Position numbers and translations under genes: made by a program | Source: Blastocatellia bacterium | GTDB lineage: Bacteria; Acidobacteriota; Blastocatellia; HR10 | Direction of reading: 5' to 3' | Length of the DNA stretch: 45,895 nt | NCBI GenBank assembly: GCA_035573895.1 | Contig: DATLZR010000002.1 | Span: forward strand, 1 to 45,895 | Part shown: one piece after another, positions 19,156-28,327 of the stretch | Numbering within the stretch: position 1 is the stretch's first letter | How the letters are laid out: each line of letters opens with the position of its first letter | The notes under the pieces: model-generated | What the model was told of the DNA's origin: nothing | Databases searched by the model: none | The model's input: only the letters and a program-made list of their open reading frames with translations

Positions 19156-20769
19156 ATGATTCCGTCATCGCTTGATCAAAGCGGTTCAAGTGCTTCGTCG
19201 GAGAGGCCGCCTGACCGCGGTGAAGAGAAAGGGGGCCCGGGCGGTGAGCTTCTCACACCGGATGACCTTTCGGCCTATCCGATTTTCCACGAAGTTCCCC
19301 GGAAGCAACTGGAGCGGCTCTTCGAGTGGAATGAGCGGGCTGTTGTGCGTCGGCGGTTTCGTCCCGGCGAGATCGTCTGTCGTCAGGGGGACTACGGCTC
19401 GACGGCCTTTTACATCGTGCGGGGGCGGGTCGAAGTCTTCATCACGAGCCCCATTGCCCATGCCAGGAGTCAGAAGCAGGAGGGGAAGAGAGGCTGGCTC
19501 TCGGGACGGGTTCGGAAATTTGCCACGTTGCTCCTGTCGGCTCGGGAGGACCCGCGTGAGGAAGAAGAGTTTCGCCGCTATATTCCGATTGATGCGCCCA
19601 TTGACCTGGCGATGGATGAACCGGTTGGCCAGTTGCATGATGGGGACCTTTTTGGTGAGATGACGTGCTTGAGCTTCTATCCTCGCTCGGCGACGGTGCG
19701 TGCCGTGACCGACTGCGAGATGCTGGAGATGGAGCGAAATGTCCTCGAGCTGCTCAAGAAGCAGTCGAAGACGTTTCGGGAGAAGCTGGAGCGCGACTAC
19801 CGGCAGCGGGCGCTCGACACGCATCTGCGGAGCGTGCGAGAGTTTGCTTCATTGCCCGACGATTTCTTGGACGAGTTACGGGCGCGGGTCGAGCTTGTCT
19901 CTTATGATCCCGGCGAGGTGATCTGTCGTCAGGGAGAGCCGGCCGATAGTTTCTATCTCATCCGCCTCGGCTTTGTACGCGTGAGTCAACAACATCCCGG
20001 AGGAGAAATTGTCCTGGCCTATCTCTCTCGGGGGCAGTATTTCGGCGAAATCGGTCTTTTAAGCGGAGGGGTGCGGACGGCGACCTGCACAGCGCTGGAT
20101 CATGTCGAGGTGGTGCGCCTGCGCAAGGACGACTTCGTCGCTCTCATCGAGCGATTCCCTGCGATTCGAGCCCAGCTCGAAGCCGAGGCTCAGCGGCGGA
20201 TCGAGGCCACTCAGCGGCTGACGCGTCAGGTTACGGACCTTCCCCTGGACGATTTCCTCCAGCAGGGACTGATGAACGCGCAGAATGTCCTGCTCATTGA
20301 TCTCGAGCGCTGCACCCGGTGCGATGAGTGCGTGAAAGCCTGTGCTGCAGCTCATGACGGAGTGACGCGATTGATTCGTGACGGGCTCCGCTATGACAAA
20401 TATCTCGTGGCCACATCCTGCCGACAATGCACCGATCCGGTCTGTATGATTGGGTGTCCGGTGGGGTCAATCCGTCGGCGAGAATCCCTGGAGATCGTCA
20501 TCGAGGACTGGTGCATCGGATGCGGGAAGTGCGCGGCGCAATGTCCGTATGGCAATATCAATATGCATGAGTTTGAGGTGGCGCGTCGGGGTCCCTCCGA
20601 GCGCATGACCGTTCCCCTTCCGGTCATTGAGCGAAAAGCGGTGATCTGCGATCTCTGCGCGCCCCTGGGGGAGCCAAGCTGTGTTTATGCGTGTCCCCAT
20701 CAGGCGGCCCTGCGCGTCAATCCCCGGGAATTCTTCTTTGCCCAGGGGGAGCACGCACGCCCCCTATGA
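19156..20769 (+). CDS. Fusion of two cyclic-nucleotide-binding folds with a four-cluster [4Fe-4S] ferredoxin
   Basis: The protein has 537 residues and no signal peptide, so it is cytoplasmic. Two CAP_ED/cNMP-binding folds are visible: about 42-200 (REGIVC-like FRPGEIVCRQGDYGSTAFYIV, then GEMTCLSFYPRSATVRA) with an inserted charged segment near 101-155, and about 230-335 (DPGEVICRQGEPADSFYLI, then GEIGLLSGGVRTATC). Both have the GE...L...RTAT type phosphate cassette. The C-terminal third has sixteen cysteines in four clusters: C386-389-392-396, C422-425-430-434, C453-456-459-463 and C498-501-509-513, the pattern of DMSO-reductase B / NrfC-type subunits. It is followed by a membrane b-type-like protein and a decahaem cytochrome in one plus-strand set. 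Inference: an electron-entry subunit whose activity is gated by a nucleotide or similar ligand. Start M19156 lacks a strong ribosome-binding site. Confidence 0.9.
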   Translation: MIPSSLDQSGSSASSERPPDRGEEKGGPGGELLTPDDLSAYPIFHEVPRKQLERLFEWNERAVVRRRFRPGEIVCRQGDYGSTAFYIVRGRVEVFITSPIAHARSQKQEGKRGWLSGRVRKFATLLLSAREDPREEEEFRRYIPIDAPIDLAMDEPVGQLHDGDLFGEMTCLSFYPRSATVRAVTDCEMLEMERNVLELLKKQSKTFREKLERDYRQRALDTHLRSVREFASLPDDFLDELRARVELVSYDPGEVICRQGEPADSFYLIRLGFVRVSQQHPGGEIVLAYLSRGQYFGEIGLLSGGVRTATCTALDHVEVVRLRKDDFVALIERFPAIRAQLEAEAQRRIEATQRLTRQVTDLPLDDFLQQGLMNAQNVLLIDLERCTRCDECVKACAAAHDGVTRLIRDGLRYDKYLVATSCRQCTDPVCMIGCPVGSIRRRESLEIVIEDWCIGCGKCAAQCPYGNINMHEFEVARRGPSERMTVPLPVIERKAVICDLCAPLGEPSCVYACPHQAALRVNPREFFFAQGEHARPL

Positions 20770-20823
20770 CAGTGAAAAGGTCATGGTGGGAATGGTTCAC
20801 TCCATCGAGCCCGGGCGATCGAG

Positions 20824-21867
20824 ATGATCATTGACCGCACGCATCGGCGATGGATAATCGCCTGCCTGCTCATTGTTGTGGTTGGCCTGATCATGTTCAT
20901 TCCCTATGCCGCATGGGCGGTGCCCGGTCCACGAGGAGGGAGCGCCCTCGGTCTTGCGTATGGCATTACGGGTACGGCGTTCATCGTCGTCTGCGCCCTG
21001 CTTGGAGCCCGTAAGAAAGTTCCCACCTGGCGCGTCGGTCGAGCGGAGACGTGGGTGCGGGCGCACCTGTGGCTGGGAATAGCGAGCCTCCCTTTGATTC
21101 TCTTTCACAGCGGATTTCGTTTTGGCGGGACAATAAGCACCATTCTAATGGTCCTCTTTCTCCTGATCGTGGCTAGCGGTATTGTCGGGATGCTGCTCCA
21201 GCACTACCTCCCCCGAAAGATGTTGAACGAGCTGCCGATGGAGACGGTGTACGAGGAGATCCCCCATGTGCTCGATCAGCTTCGACTGGAGGCCGGGCTC
21301 CTCGTCTGGAGCGCCTGTGGATCGCTTGTGGAGGAAGGACTCTCGCTTCAACGGGTGCTCAGGACCGTGAAAGAGACCCTCGATCATCATCGCAAGGCAG
21401 CAGATGCGGGGCAGCCGCCGGGTCCGTGGCCTCCACTCCTGACGGCGTTTTACCGGGAACTCGGTCTCCGTCGTCTGTCTCTGGAAGAGGTGCGCGATCT
21501 CATGGATGAAATGATCAAAGGCCGCTCGACGGAGGTCGCGGAGATGCCGCCATCCGACGGCCTCCGGCTGAAAGAGTTCTACCGGGATGTCCTGAAGCCG
21601 TATCTGGCGGACTCCTGGGATCGGAATGGGCCGCTCAGCGATCCCCGCCGATGCGATCTGGCTTTTTCCCGTCTCAGGGCGACGGTATCACCGGCCGTGC
21701 ACGGTATTGTCGCGGATCTCTCCGAACTGTGTCTGGAGCGAAGGCAACTGGAGCGTCAGCGGCAGATGCATCGGTGGCTGCAGGGATGGTTGTTCGTCCA
21801 CGTACCGCTTTCGATGGCGCTTCTCGTGCTAACGGCGATCCACGCAATCATGAGCCTGCGGTATTAA
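20824..21867 (+). CDS. Membrane b-type-cytochrome-like electron-transfer protein
   Basis: The protein has 347 residues with about five membrane helices: about 10-32, 40-60, 80-97, 101-122 and 318-345. Histidines sit where haem b ligands would lie: in HLWLGIASLPLILFHSGFRF (third helix) and near the end, WLFVHVPLSMALLVLTAIH. A large soluble, charged loop (about 130-310) is between helices four and five. The gene follows the ferredoxin fusion by 54 bp and precedes the membrane-anchored decahaem cytochrome by 92 bp, so it may move electrons from the cytoplasmic iron-sulphur protein across the inner membrane. It shares the general layout of ferric-reductase-like and NrfD/Cyt-b partners but I cannot assign a named family. 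Confidence 0.75.
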   Translation: MIIDRTHRRWIIACLLIVVVGLIMFIPYAAWAVPGPRGGSALGLAYGITGTAFIVVCALLGARKKVPTWRVGRAETWVRAHLWLGIASLPLILFHSGFRFGGTISTILMVLFLLIVASGIVGMLLQHYLPRKMLNELPMETVYEEIPHVLDQLRLEAGLLVWSACGSLVEEGLSLQRVLRTVKETLDHHRKAADAGQPPGPWPPLLTAFYRELGLRRLSLEEVRDLMDEMIKGRSTEVAEMPPSDGLRLKEFYRDVLKPYLADSWDRNGPLSDPRRCDLAFSRLRATVSPAVHGIVADLSELCLERRQLERQRQMHRWLQGWLFVHVPLSMALLVLTAIHAIMSLRY

Positions 21868-21959
21868 AACGGCGAGATCAACTCAGATTACGGCCACTCG
21901 CTTCGCCATGGGATGGATCGAGTCTTCACTTGACGAGCGAGAGCGAGCGGGAGAAAACG

Positions 21960-23459
21960 ATGGCTCGACCACGGACACAAAAAACGCTGGCGCGGCGGAT
22001 TGACCGGGACTATTTCAAGAAGCAGCATCCCTTCCGCCGTTGGCGGAGGATTCTCTCCTATACTGGTGTTGGAGTCTCAATTGGAGCTGTCATCCTCATT
22101 GCGCTTTTTCGCCGGGAAGATCTCTACATGAACGGGCCGGTGGCAACCGCGCACCAACTCTTCGCCCGCGATTGTGTTCTGTGTCATCAGGGGCAAGCGG
22201 GAGCCGATCACGTCCCGGTATCGCCTGAGGGAACAAGGGGAGCTCAATCGGGGCTCGAACGAGCGGCGTCCGTTTCAGTTGATCGGAGCTGGAGGTTCTG
22301 GCGAGACGTGACTGACAGCGCTTGCGTGCCCTGTCATGCTGCACCCCGACACCATGTCAATGAAACGTTCGCGCCGGGGTGCAACGGCTGTCATGAGGAG
22401 CACAAAGGGCGTGCCATCCTCTCACGCGTTGACGACCGTTTCTGCCTTCAGTGCCATGCTGACCTGCGAACGACCACCGGGAGGATGGACGTTGTCCTGG
22501 AAGGAGGGAGGCGCATAACTTCCTTTTCTCTGGACCATCCGGAATTTGCCGTTGCGGTGAGAGGGGATCGTCAGATTGTTCGTCGCCGCCTCGATGATCG
22601 GGAGAAAGTGAGCGACACGACCCCTATCGAGTTGAACCACGCGGTGCATCTCAAGCCCGCTCTTTCAGGACCGGAGAAACAACCGGTTCAGATGAGGTGC
22701 GGCGATTGTCATTACGCGGACTGGTCGGGTGCCTACATGCAACCGATTCAGTACGAGCGGCACTGCATGGCCTGTCATCTGCTGGAATTTGACGCTCGAT
22801 TTCAGCCGAGCCCTCGTCGGAAGGAAGAAGCTCTGGCGGCTTATCGGGCGGGACGGTTCGCTGAGTACGTTGCCGAGCATCCTGATCAATACCCGGTCGT
22901 GCCACATGGCGATCCCTCGATGATCCGAACGTTTTTGCAGGATCGGTATGCCGAATACCTCATGCAACACCCCGATGTGGCTGGCCGCGGCGAGGTTCGG
23001 ATTGAAGGCCGATTGCCACGACGACCGCTCTACAAACAGTTGCCGGTGACGGCGCGGGCGTGGGTGGATGAACAGGTTCGTATTGCCGAGACGCTTCTGT
23101 ATCGTAAGACCTGTCGGGAATGCCACCGGGTAGTAGAGAGACCGGGGGAACTGGCTCAGATTGTTCCTCCTCAGATCCCGGCCCGATGGTTTCCTCACAG
23201 TCGGTTCAGTCACGAGACTCATCGTGAAGTAAGCTGCCTCGCCTGCCATTCTGCTGCCCGGACGAGTCAGACCACGCGCGATATTCTCGTTCCCGGCATT
23301 GCTCTGTGCCGCTCCTGTCACGCACCGGGAAAGGCGCGTGCTGACTGCGTGGAATGTCACTTCTATCACAGCAAGCAGGATCGGGAAGACTTCAATGGCC
23401 CGTTCACGATTGAGGAGATCACGCGGCATCGGAGTCCGGTATCATCAGGTCAAAAATAG
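21960..23459 (+). CDS. Membrane-anchored decahaem cytochrome c
   Basis: ATG 21960 follows GGGAGAAAACG; an upstream in-frame ATG at 21651 would overlap the previous gene and is rejected. The protein has 499 residues. The N-terminus is positively charged, with one membrane helix at about 31-50, so the rest is periplasmic. Ten CxxCH sites are visible: CVLCH, CVPCH, CNGCH, CLQCH, CGDCH, CMACH, CRECH, CLACH, CRSCH and CVECH. Many isolated histidines (HVNETF, HAVHLK, HETHREV, FSHET) can provide the sixth ligands. It is the last gene of the set beginning at 19156. Role: accepts electrons from the b-type-like membrane protein and passes them to periplasmic partners, perhaps the pentahaem or decahaem LVIVD cytochrome. 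Confidence 0.92.
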   Translation: MARPRTQKTLARRIDRDYFKKQHPFRRWRRILSYTGVGVSIGAVILIALFRREDLYMNGPVATAHQLFARDCVLCHQGQAGADHVPVSPEGTRGAQSGLERAASVSVDRSWRFWRDVTDSACVPCHAAPRHHVNETFAPGCNGCHEEHKGRAILSRVDDRFCLQCHADLRTTTGRMDVVLEGGRRITSFSLDHPEFAVAVRGDRQIVRRRLDDREKVSDTTPIELNHAVHLKPALSGPEKQPVQMRCGDCHYADWSGAYMQPIQYERHCMACHLLEFDARFQPSPRRKEEALAAYRAGRFAEYVAEHPDQYPVVPHGDPSMIRTFLQDRYAEYLMQHPDVAGRGEVRIEGRLPRRPLYKQLPVTARAWVDEQVRIAETLLYRKTCRECHRVVERPGELAQIVPPQIPARWFPHSRFSHETHREVSCLACHSAARTSQTTRDILVPGIALCRSCHAPGKARADCVECHFYHSKQDREDFNGPFTIEEITRHRSPVSSGQK

Positions 23460-23593
23460 CCGGGAGGGCGCATGACGAGGAGCGCCACACGCAGCGCAGG
23501 ATGTCGCGTCCGGGAAGAAATGATGATTCTCAGAGGAGGCCTTGCGCGGAGGCAAGCGGTAGTGATATTGTGAGCGGCGTCCCGGAGAGAGTC

Positions 23594-24337
23594 ATGCGAA
23601 TTGCCTTGATCGGGTACGGCAAGATGGGTCAAGAGATCGCGCGAGCCGCAGCCGACGCGGGCATCGAAGTGGGCGCGATCTTCACATCCCGGAACAATGC
23701 CAGCGGGCAAGGACTCACTGCCGACGCGCTCCGAGAGATAGATGTCTGTCTCGACTTCAGTACGCCCCAAACGGTGTTCACGCATCTTCGGGCGCTGGCG
23801 CAGGTCGGGAAACCCGTTGTCGTTGGGACGACGGGCTGGTATGACCGTTTAGACGAAGCCCGTCAGGTGGTGGAACACGCGGGCATCGGCTGTGTCTACG
23901 CACCGAACTTTTCCATCGGGGTGAATCTCTTCTACCGCCTGATTGCCCAGGCCTGTCGGCTTTTTTCGCCATACCCGGACTTCGATCCCTACGTCGTTGA
24001 ATATCATCATCGGGCGAAGGCCGATTACCCGAGTGGGACGGCCCTCCGGCTGGCTGACATTTTGCTGGAAAATCTCACGGCCAAGGCGCGGGCAGTTACA
24101 AGACTGAGTGGGCGGCTGGCCGACGAGGAAATTCATGTTGCGTCGGTTCGCGGCGGCGCAGAGCCGGGCAGACACGTTGTCGGTTTCGATGCGCCTTATG
24201 AAACTATCGAGATCGTTCACTCGGTGCGGCAGCGTCGGGCATTCGCCATGGGGGCGCTTCTGGCGGCGCGATGGATTCGCACGCGGCGCGGATTCTACCG
24301 GTTTGATGATCTGCTCGAGGAATCGCTTTCCCTTTGA
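23594..24337 (+). CDS. dapB: 4-hydroxy-tetrahydrodipicolinate reductase (DapB)
   Basis: ATG 23594 follows GGAGAGA; the longer frame start at 23501 adds 31 unconvincing residues. The protein has 247 residues. The Rossmann nucleotide site is at the start (IALIGYGKMG), a GTTGW turn follows (VVGTTGWY), and the hallmark active-site loop EYHHRAKADYPSGTAL is present with the catalytic histidines and lysine. It reduces hydroxytetrahydrodipicolinate with NAD(P)H in lysine and meso-diaminopimelate synthesis. It heads the dapB-dapA-dapD operon. The first step and the last (DapC/DapE, DapF) are not in the window. Confidence 0.95.
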   Translation: MRIALIGYGKMGQEIARAAADAGIEVGAIFTSRNNASGQGLTADALREIDVCLDFSTPQTVFTHLRALAQVGKPVVVGTTGWYDRLDEARQVVEHAGIGCVYAPNFSIGVNLFYRLIAQACRLFSPYPDFDPYVVEYHHRAKADYPSGTALRLADILLENLTAKARAVTRLSGRLADEEIHVASVRGGAEPGRHVVGFDAPYETIEIVHSVRQRRAFAMGALLAARWIRTRRGFYRFDDLLEESLSL

Positions 24338-24399
24338 GTCCGGCAGAGCCGCATGTTGACCGAGATGCACTTTTCATTCCCTGTCTTGGGAGGAAGACG

Positions 24400-25305
24400 A
24401 TGATGTCCTCACACGAGCGATTTCGTGGTTGTCATGTGGCACTGGTGACACCCTTTCGCCAGGATCTCTCGGTAGATTATGACCGTCTCAAGGCGTTGGT
24501 CAATTTTTTGCTGGAGCGGGGCGTGGATGGGATTGTCCCCTGCGGGACGACCGGGGAAAGCGCCACGCTGCAAGCCGATGAGCAAGAGAATGTCATTCGC
24601 GCCGTCGTCTCTTGCGTCCGCGGGCGGGTACCGGTCATCGCCGGGGCGGGAACCAACTCAACCCATGAAGCTATTGCTCTGGCCAGGCGAGCGGAGGCTG
24701 CCGGAGCCGACGCCATTCTCTCGGTAACGCCGTATTATAACCGGCCCACTCAGGAGGGTCTCTACCGACACTATCGCGCCCTGGCTGAAGCCGTGACACT
24801 CCCGATCATCCTCTACAACGTGCCGGGACGAACCGGGTGCAACCTTGAACCGACGACGGTCTGTCGCCTGGCGGAACTCCCCAACATCATCGGGATCAAA
24901 GAAGCATCGGGAAATTTCAATCAGATTATGGAGCTGATTCGCACCAGACCGGAAGGATTCCTCGTCCTTTCGGGTGACGATAGCTTCACACTTCCGATTC
25001 TCGCGCTCGGGGGAGATGGCGTCATTTCCGTTGTCGCCAACGAAGTCCCCCGCGAAATGCGCGCTCTGGTTGAGGCGGCGCTTCGAGGGGACTTTGCGAC
25101 AGCCCGCGAATGGCATTACAAGCTCCTGCCGTTGATGACTGCCAACTTTCTCGAAGCCAATCCGATTCCCGTCAAAGCGGCGCTCGCCCTCATGGGACTT
25201 GTGGAGGAGAATTATCGGCTGCCGCTCTGCCCACCGAGCGATGCGACCCGCAACCGACTGAAGCGTATTCTCGAAGACCTCCAGCTCCTTCCGGTGACGG
25301 TATGA
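24400..25305 (+). CDS. dapA: 4-hydroxy-tetrahydrodipicolinate synthase (DapA)
   Basis: ATG 24400 follows GGGAGGAAG; earlier in-frame starts have no such site. The protein has 301 residues. It has the family motifs: LVTPF near the start, [10 protein letters not shown], the catalytic tyrosine in [22 protein letters not shown], and the Schiff-base lysine in [10 protein letters not shown]. It condenses pyruvate with aspartate semialdehyde in a TIM-barrel enzyme. It lies 62 bp after dapB, and its stop overlaps the start of dapD by four bases (ATGA), which signals translational coupling. Confidence 0.96.
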   Translation: MMSSHERFRGCHVALVTPFRQDLSVDYDRLKALVNFLLERGVDGIVPCGTTGESATLQADEQENVIRAVVSCVRGRVPVIAGAGTNSTHEAIALARRAEAAGADAILSVTPYYNRPTQEGLYRHYRALAEAVTLPIILYNVPGRTGCNLEPTTVCRLAELPNIIGIKEASGNFNQIMELIRTRPEGFLVLSGDDSFTLPILALGGDGVISVVANEVPREMRALVEAALRGDFATAREWHYKLLPLMTANFLEANPIPVKAALALMGLVEENYRLPLCPPSDATRNRLKRILEDLQLLPVTV

Positions 25306-26144
25306 ACATCAACGAACTGCAAGCGGAGATCGAGCGACTGTATGACTCTTCCCCTAAGGGTGATGCCGAAAAGGCTCGCCCCATCTTCGAGGAATTTATC
25401 TCGCTCCTGGACCGAGGGGATATTCGGGCGGCTGAACCAGTCGGAGACCGATGGGTCGTTCACCCCTGGGTGAAGAAGGGAATTCTGCTGGGCTTTCGGA
25501 TTGGACAGATTCGAGATTATTCATTGCGACCTTATTGGCGGTTCTTCGATAAGGACACATATCCGCTGAAGGAGTTCGATGGCCGCGACGATCTTATTCG
25601 CATCGTTCCTGGAGGGAGTTCGGTTCGTCGAGGGGCGTTTCTGGGACCGCACGTTGTCGTTATGCCGCCGTCGTATATCAACGTGGGGGCTTACGTGGGA
25701 GAAGCCACGATGGTGGACTCCCATGTTCTCGTTGGCTCCTGTGCGCAAATTGGCAAGCGCGTCCACCTGAGTGCGGGGACGCAAATTGGCGGCGTGCTGG
25801 AACCGGCAGGGGCATTGCCGGTCATCATCGAAGATGATGTCTTCGTCGGCGGGAACTGCGGCCTCTTTGAAGGTGTGATCGTTCGGCGACGGGCTGTGCT
25901 GAGCGCGGGTGTCATCCTCACGGGATCCACGCCCGTTTATGATCTCGTGCGCGAGACAGTCTATCGCCGGACCGAAACGGAGCCCCTGATTATCCCCGAG
26001 GGGGCTGTGGTCGTTCCCGGCGCTCGCCCGGCCGAAGGGGAGTTCGCTCGCACGCGCCAACTCCTGATAGCTGCGGCAGTCATCGTCAAATATCGTGATG
26101 AGCGAACGGATGCACGGACGGCCCTGGAGATGAGCCTGCGGTGA
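25302..26144 (+). CDS. dapD: 2,3,4,5-tetrahydropyridine-2,6-dicarboxylate N-succinyltransferase (DapD)
   Basis: ATG 25302 overlaps the dapA stop; the frame continues upstream but that part is dapA in another frame. The protein has 280 residues, a usual length. A left-handed beta helix is evident from hexapeptides such as [40 protein letters not shown] and [20 protein letters not shown], plus the tail with the family segment [10 protein letters not shown]. It uses succinyl-CoA to block the amine in the succinylase branch of lysine/DAP synthesis. It ends 6 bp before a convergent gene. Confidence 0.94.
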   Translation: MNINELQAEIERLYDSSPKGDAEKARPIFEEFISLLDRGDIRAAEPVGDRWVVHPWVKKGILLGFRIGQIRDYSLRPYWRFFDKDTYPLKEFDGRDDLIRIVPGGSSVRRGAFLGPHVVVMPPSYINVGAYVGEATMVDSHVLVGSCAQIGKRVHLSAGTQIGGVLEPAGALPVIIEDDVFVGGNCGLFEGVIVRRRAVLSAGVILTGSTPVYDLVRETVYRRTETEPLIIPEGAVVVPGARPAEGEFARTRQLLIAAAVIVKYRDERTDARTALEMSLR

Positions 26145-26150
26145 GTGAGA

Positions 26151-27059
26151 TCAACGGATTGCCTCCCAGGGGTCGGAAGTTTCTCCGCGAACTTCAGTCG
26201 GAGAAGGGAAGAGCCTGATCAGGGCTTGCGTCCCTTGCTCTCCAAGGCCCCTGGCTACCGCATCGCTAAATAACGAAAAAGCCAGCTCGGTTCCCGGTAA
26301 GGACAGGCCGAGCGGCCGGAGAAGTTCCTGAACGAGGCGGAGGTCCTTGTGCTGAAGGCGAATCATGAAGCCGGGGGTGAAATCGTTTTGCAGGATCTTC
26401 GGCCCGAGCTGCGTTAGCATCCACGAAGCAGCAGCGCCGCTTGAGACAACGCGCAACGTGGTCTCCAGGTCAAGACCAATCACGCGTGCCATTTGTAGTC
26501 CCTCCACCATTGCCAGGATGTTGAGAGCACAAATGACCTGATTGACGAGCTTCGTTTTCTGGCCGGAGCCGCTTGGTCCGGTATAGATGACGGTTTTGCC
26601 CAGGGCGTGGAAGATTGGCAGGCATTGCTCGTAGGCAGACCGAGATCCACCGACCATGATCGTAAGAGTGGCATCGCGGGCCCCCTTCTCACCACCGGTA
26701 ACCGGGGCGTCGAGCAACTCGCAGTCTTTCTCCCGAAGGCGATGAGCCCACTCAACGGTCGCAGCGGGAGAGACGGTGCTCATATCAATGACGATGGTTC
26801 CCGGTTGAATCCCCTCGCACACCCCCGCCGGCCCGAAGAGGACGGCTTCAACATCCGGCGTATCGCTGACCATTGTGATGATGACGTCGGATCGGGAGGC
26901 GACCTCCCGGGGACTATCGGCAACTTCGGCTCCCGCCTGAACCAGCGGCTGACACTTCGAGGGCGTGCGATTGTGGACCGTAAGCGCGTAGCCCGCTTTG
27001 ACGAGGTTCAGGGCCATCGGTCTACCCATGATTCCCAGGCCAATAAAGCCGATTCGCAT
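26151..27059 (-). CDS. 2-hydroxy-3-oxopropionate (tartronate semialdehyde) reductase / 3-hydroxyisobutyrate dehydrogenase family
   Basis: The protein has 302 residues. An NAD(P) site opens it (MRIGFIGLGIMGRPMALNLV). The family signatures follow: the substrate loop DAPVTGGEKGARDATLTIMVGG and the catalytic lysine in GQKTKLVNQVICAL. The start is the ATG 27059, with GGGAGGGATA upstream. It lies 158 bp downstream of a hydroxypyruvate-isomerase-like gene on the same strand. That pairing supports the tartronate-semialdehyde branch (glyoxylate or glucarate metabolism) rather than valine breakdown. Substrate within the family cannot be decided from sequence alone. Confidence 0.9.
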   Translation of the reverse strand: MRIGFIGLGIMGRPMALNLVKAGYALTVHNRTPSKCQPLVQAGAEVADSPREVASRSDVIITMVSDTPDVEAVLFGPAGVCEGIQPGTIVIDMSTVSPAATVEWAHRLREKDCELLDAPVTGGEKGARDATLTIMVGGSRSAYEQCLPIFHALGKTVIYTGPSGSGQKTKLVNQVICALNILAMVEGLQMARVIGLDLETTLRVVSSGAAASWMLTQLGPKILQNDFTPGFMIRLQHKDLRLVQELLRPLGLSLPGTELAFSLFSDAVARGLGEQGTQALIRLFPSPTEVRGETSDPWEAIR

Positions 27060-27217
27060 CTTATCCCTCCCGAACGTGACATTGAGCGGCCGATCCCGCT
27101 CGCTAACGGTTGTGCTCTCGTGGAGCTGGTAGCCGTTGCAAGCCTGAAAGAGCCTTTTGAACGCCGACTGTTTTCCCCTTCGTGTCCATGGGCAACTGTA
27201 GAGACGGAGTCCACGGC

Positions 27218-28327
27218 TTATTGGATCCCCGCTCTCCGCCCCAGCTCCTTCACCTGCTGAAGCACGAGAAAGTCGTCCCGGCTGGGAATGAATTCGAGGC
27301 CGATGAACCCCCGGTATCCTGATTGAACAATAGCTTGCAGGATGTTGCCGTAGTTGATCTCACCGGTTCCAGGCTCGTGCCGACCGGGCACATCAGCGAT
27401 GTGAAAATGGCCGATGCGAGCGATGTTTTTGGTGATGGTTGTAATGAGATTTCCCTCGGAGATTTGTTGATGATAAATGTCGAAGAGAACCTTGACCGAG
27501 GGACTGTTGACCTGGTCAATGATTTCAAAGGCTTCGTCGGAGTGGACGAGGAAATAGCCCGGGTGATCAACCTGGACGTTGAGGGGTTCCAGAAGAAGCG
27601 TTACGTTGGCCTCTTGAGCCAGTGGGGCCACTTCTTTGAGCGCGGCGATGCAATTTTGACGCTGCCGCTGGCGTGAAAGGTGAGGAAGGGTATTGCCTGT
27701 GAGAATGATGAGTGCTCGACCGCCCAGTTTCCGCAGAACTGCGATACTGGCCGTCACCTCAGCGATGAACTCGCGCCGTTGCCGAGGATCAAGTGGCGAT
27801 TTGTTACTGGGGCCAGCGACACCGCCATTGCCGTTAATGCAATTGAGAGTGAGTCCCAGTTCGCGGATGGTCGAGGCGAGGGTTTCAAGATCCTCGCGAT
27901 GCCAGTCAGTGAACTCAAAGGCGCGGAAACCGGCCTGGTGCAGGAGCCGGAGTTTTTCACGCGTTGATTTTCCCCGGAAGAATCCCCAGAGCATGAGCGA
28001 GAAAGTAATTAACGGGGCTTGGGGAAAAGGAGAGGGGAACGACGGGTTATCTGCGTCCGATAAGCTTTTGCAGACTACTCTTTCCCCTTCTGTTTCGACC
28101 TGAGCACGGAGAGGCTCTCCCCCCGCTAAGGAATTCCCCCCAATCCGACCGCCGCCACGCGACTCTCCTGAACAACCGTGATGTAGCTCGTTCGGGCGGC
28201 GCGCTAACTGCGAGCGAGAGCTGTCGAAGAAAGCCGAGATTCGAGCGGCTGGGTCCGAAAGGAAGGGAAGGGCAGAGAGCCCCGTTAAAGCTCTATCTAT
28301 GAACTGTCGCCTCGTTAGGTCGGTCAT
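27218..28327 (-). CDS. Tat-exported hydroxypyruvate isomerase-like protein
   Basis: The protein has 369 residues. The N-terminus carries a twin-arginine signal (TRRQFIDRALTGLSALPFL). After a long low-similarity segment (about 30-95) a TIM-barrel of the xylose-isomerase-like/Hyi family follows, with LLLEPLNVQVDHPGY, VLFDIYHQQISEGNL and the diagnostic HIADVPGRHEPGTGEINY, and a final glutamate in IGLEFIPS. Family members interconvert hydroxypyruvate and tartronate semialdehyde. An exported version next to a cytoplasmic reductase is odd: the enzyme might serve a different, periplasmic sugar substrate. The linker after the signal could be an extended secretion segment. Confidence 0.85.
   Translation of the reverse strand: MTDLTRRQFIDRALTGLSALPFLSDPAARISAFFDSSRSQLARRPNELHHGCSGESRGGGRIGGNSLAGGEPLRAQVETEGERVVCKSLSDADNPSFPSPFPQAPLITFSLMLWGFFRGKSTREKLRLLHQAGFRAFEFTDWHREDLETLASTIRELGLTLNCINGNGGVAGPSNKSPLDPRQRREFIAEVTASIAVLRKLGGRALIILTGNTLPHLSRQRQRQNCIAALKEVAPLAQEANVTLLLEPLNVQVDHPGYFLVHSDEAFEIIDQVNSPSVKVLFDIYHQQISEGNLITTITKNIARIGHFHIADVPGRHEPGTGEINYGNILQAIVQSGYRGFIGLEFIPSRDDFLVLQQVKELGRRAGIQ

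Noticed and set aside
21651-21959. N-terminal extension of the decahaem cytochrome
   Set aside because: It overlaps the upstream membrane protein gene in another frame. ATG 21960 has a ribosome-binding site and begins a typical charged signal anchor.
26607-27260. 217-residue plus-strand frame
   Set aside because: It is antisense to the reductase gene with intact Rossmann and catalytic motifs.
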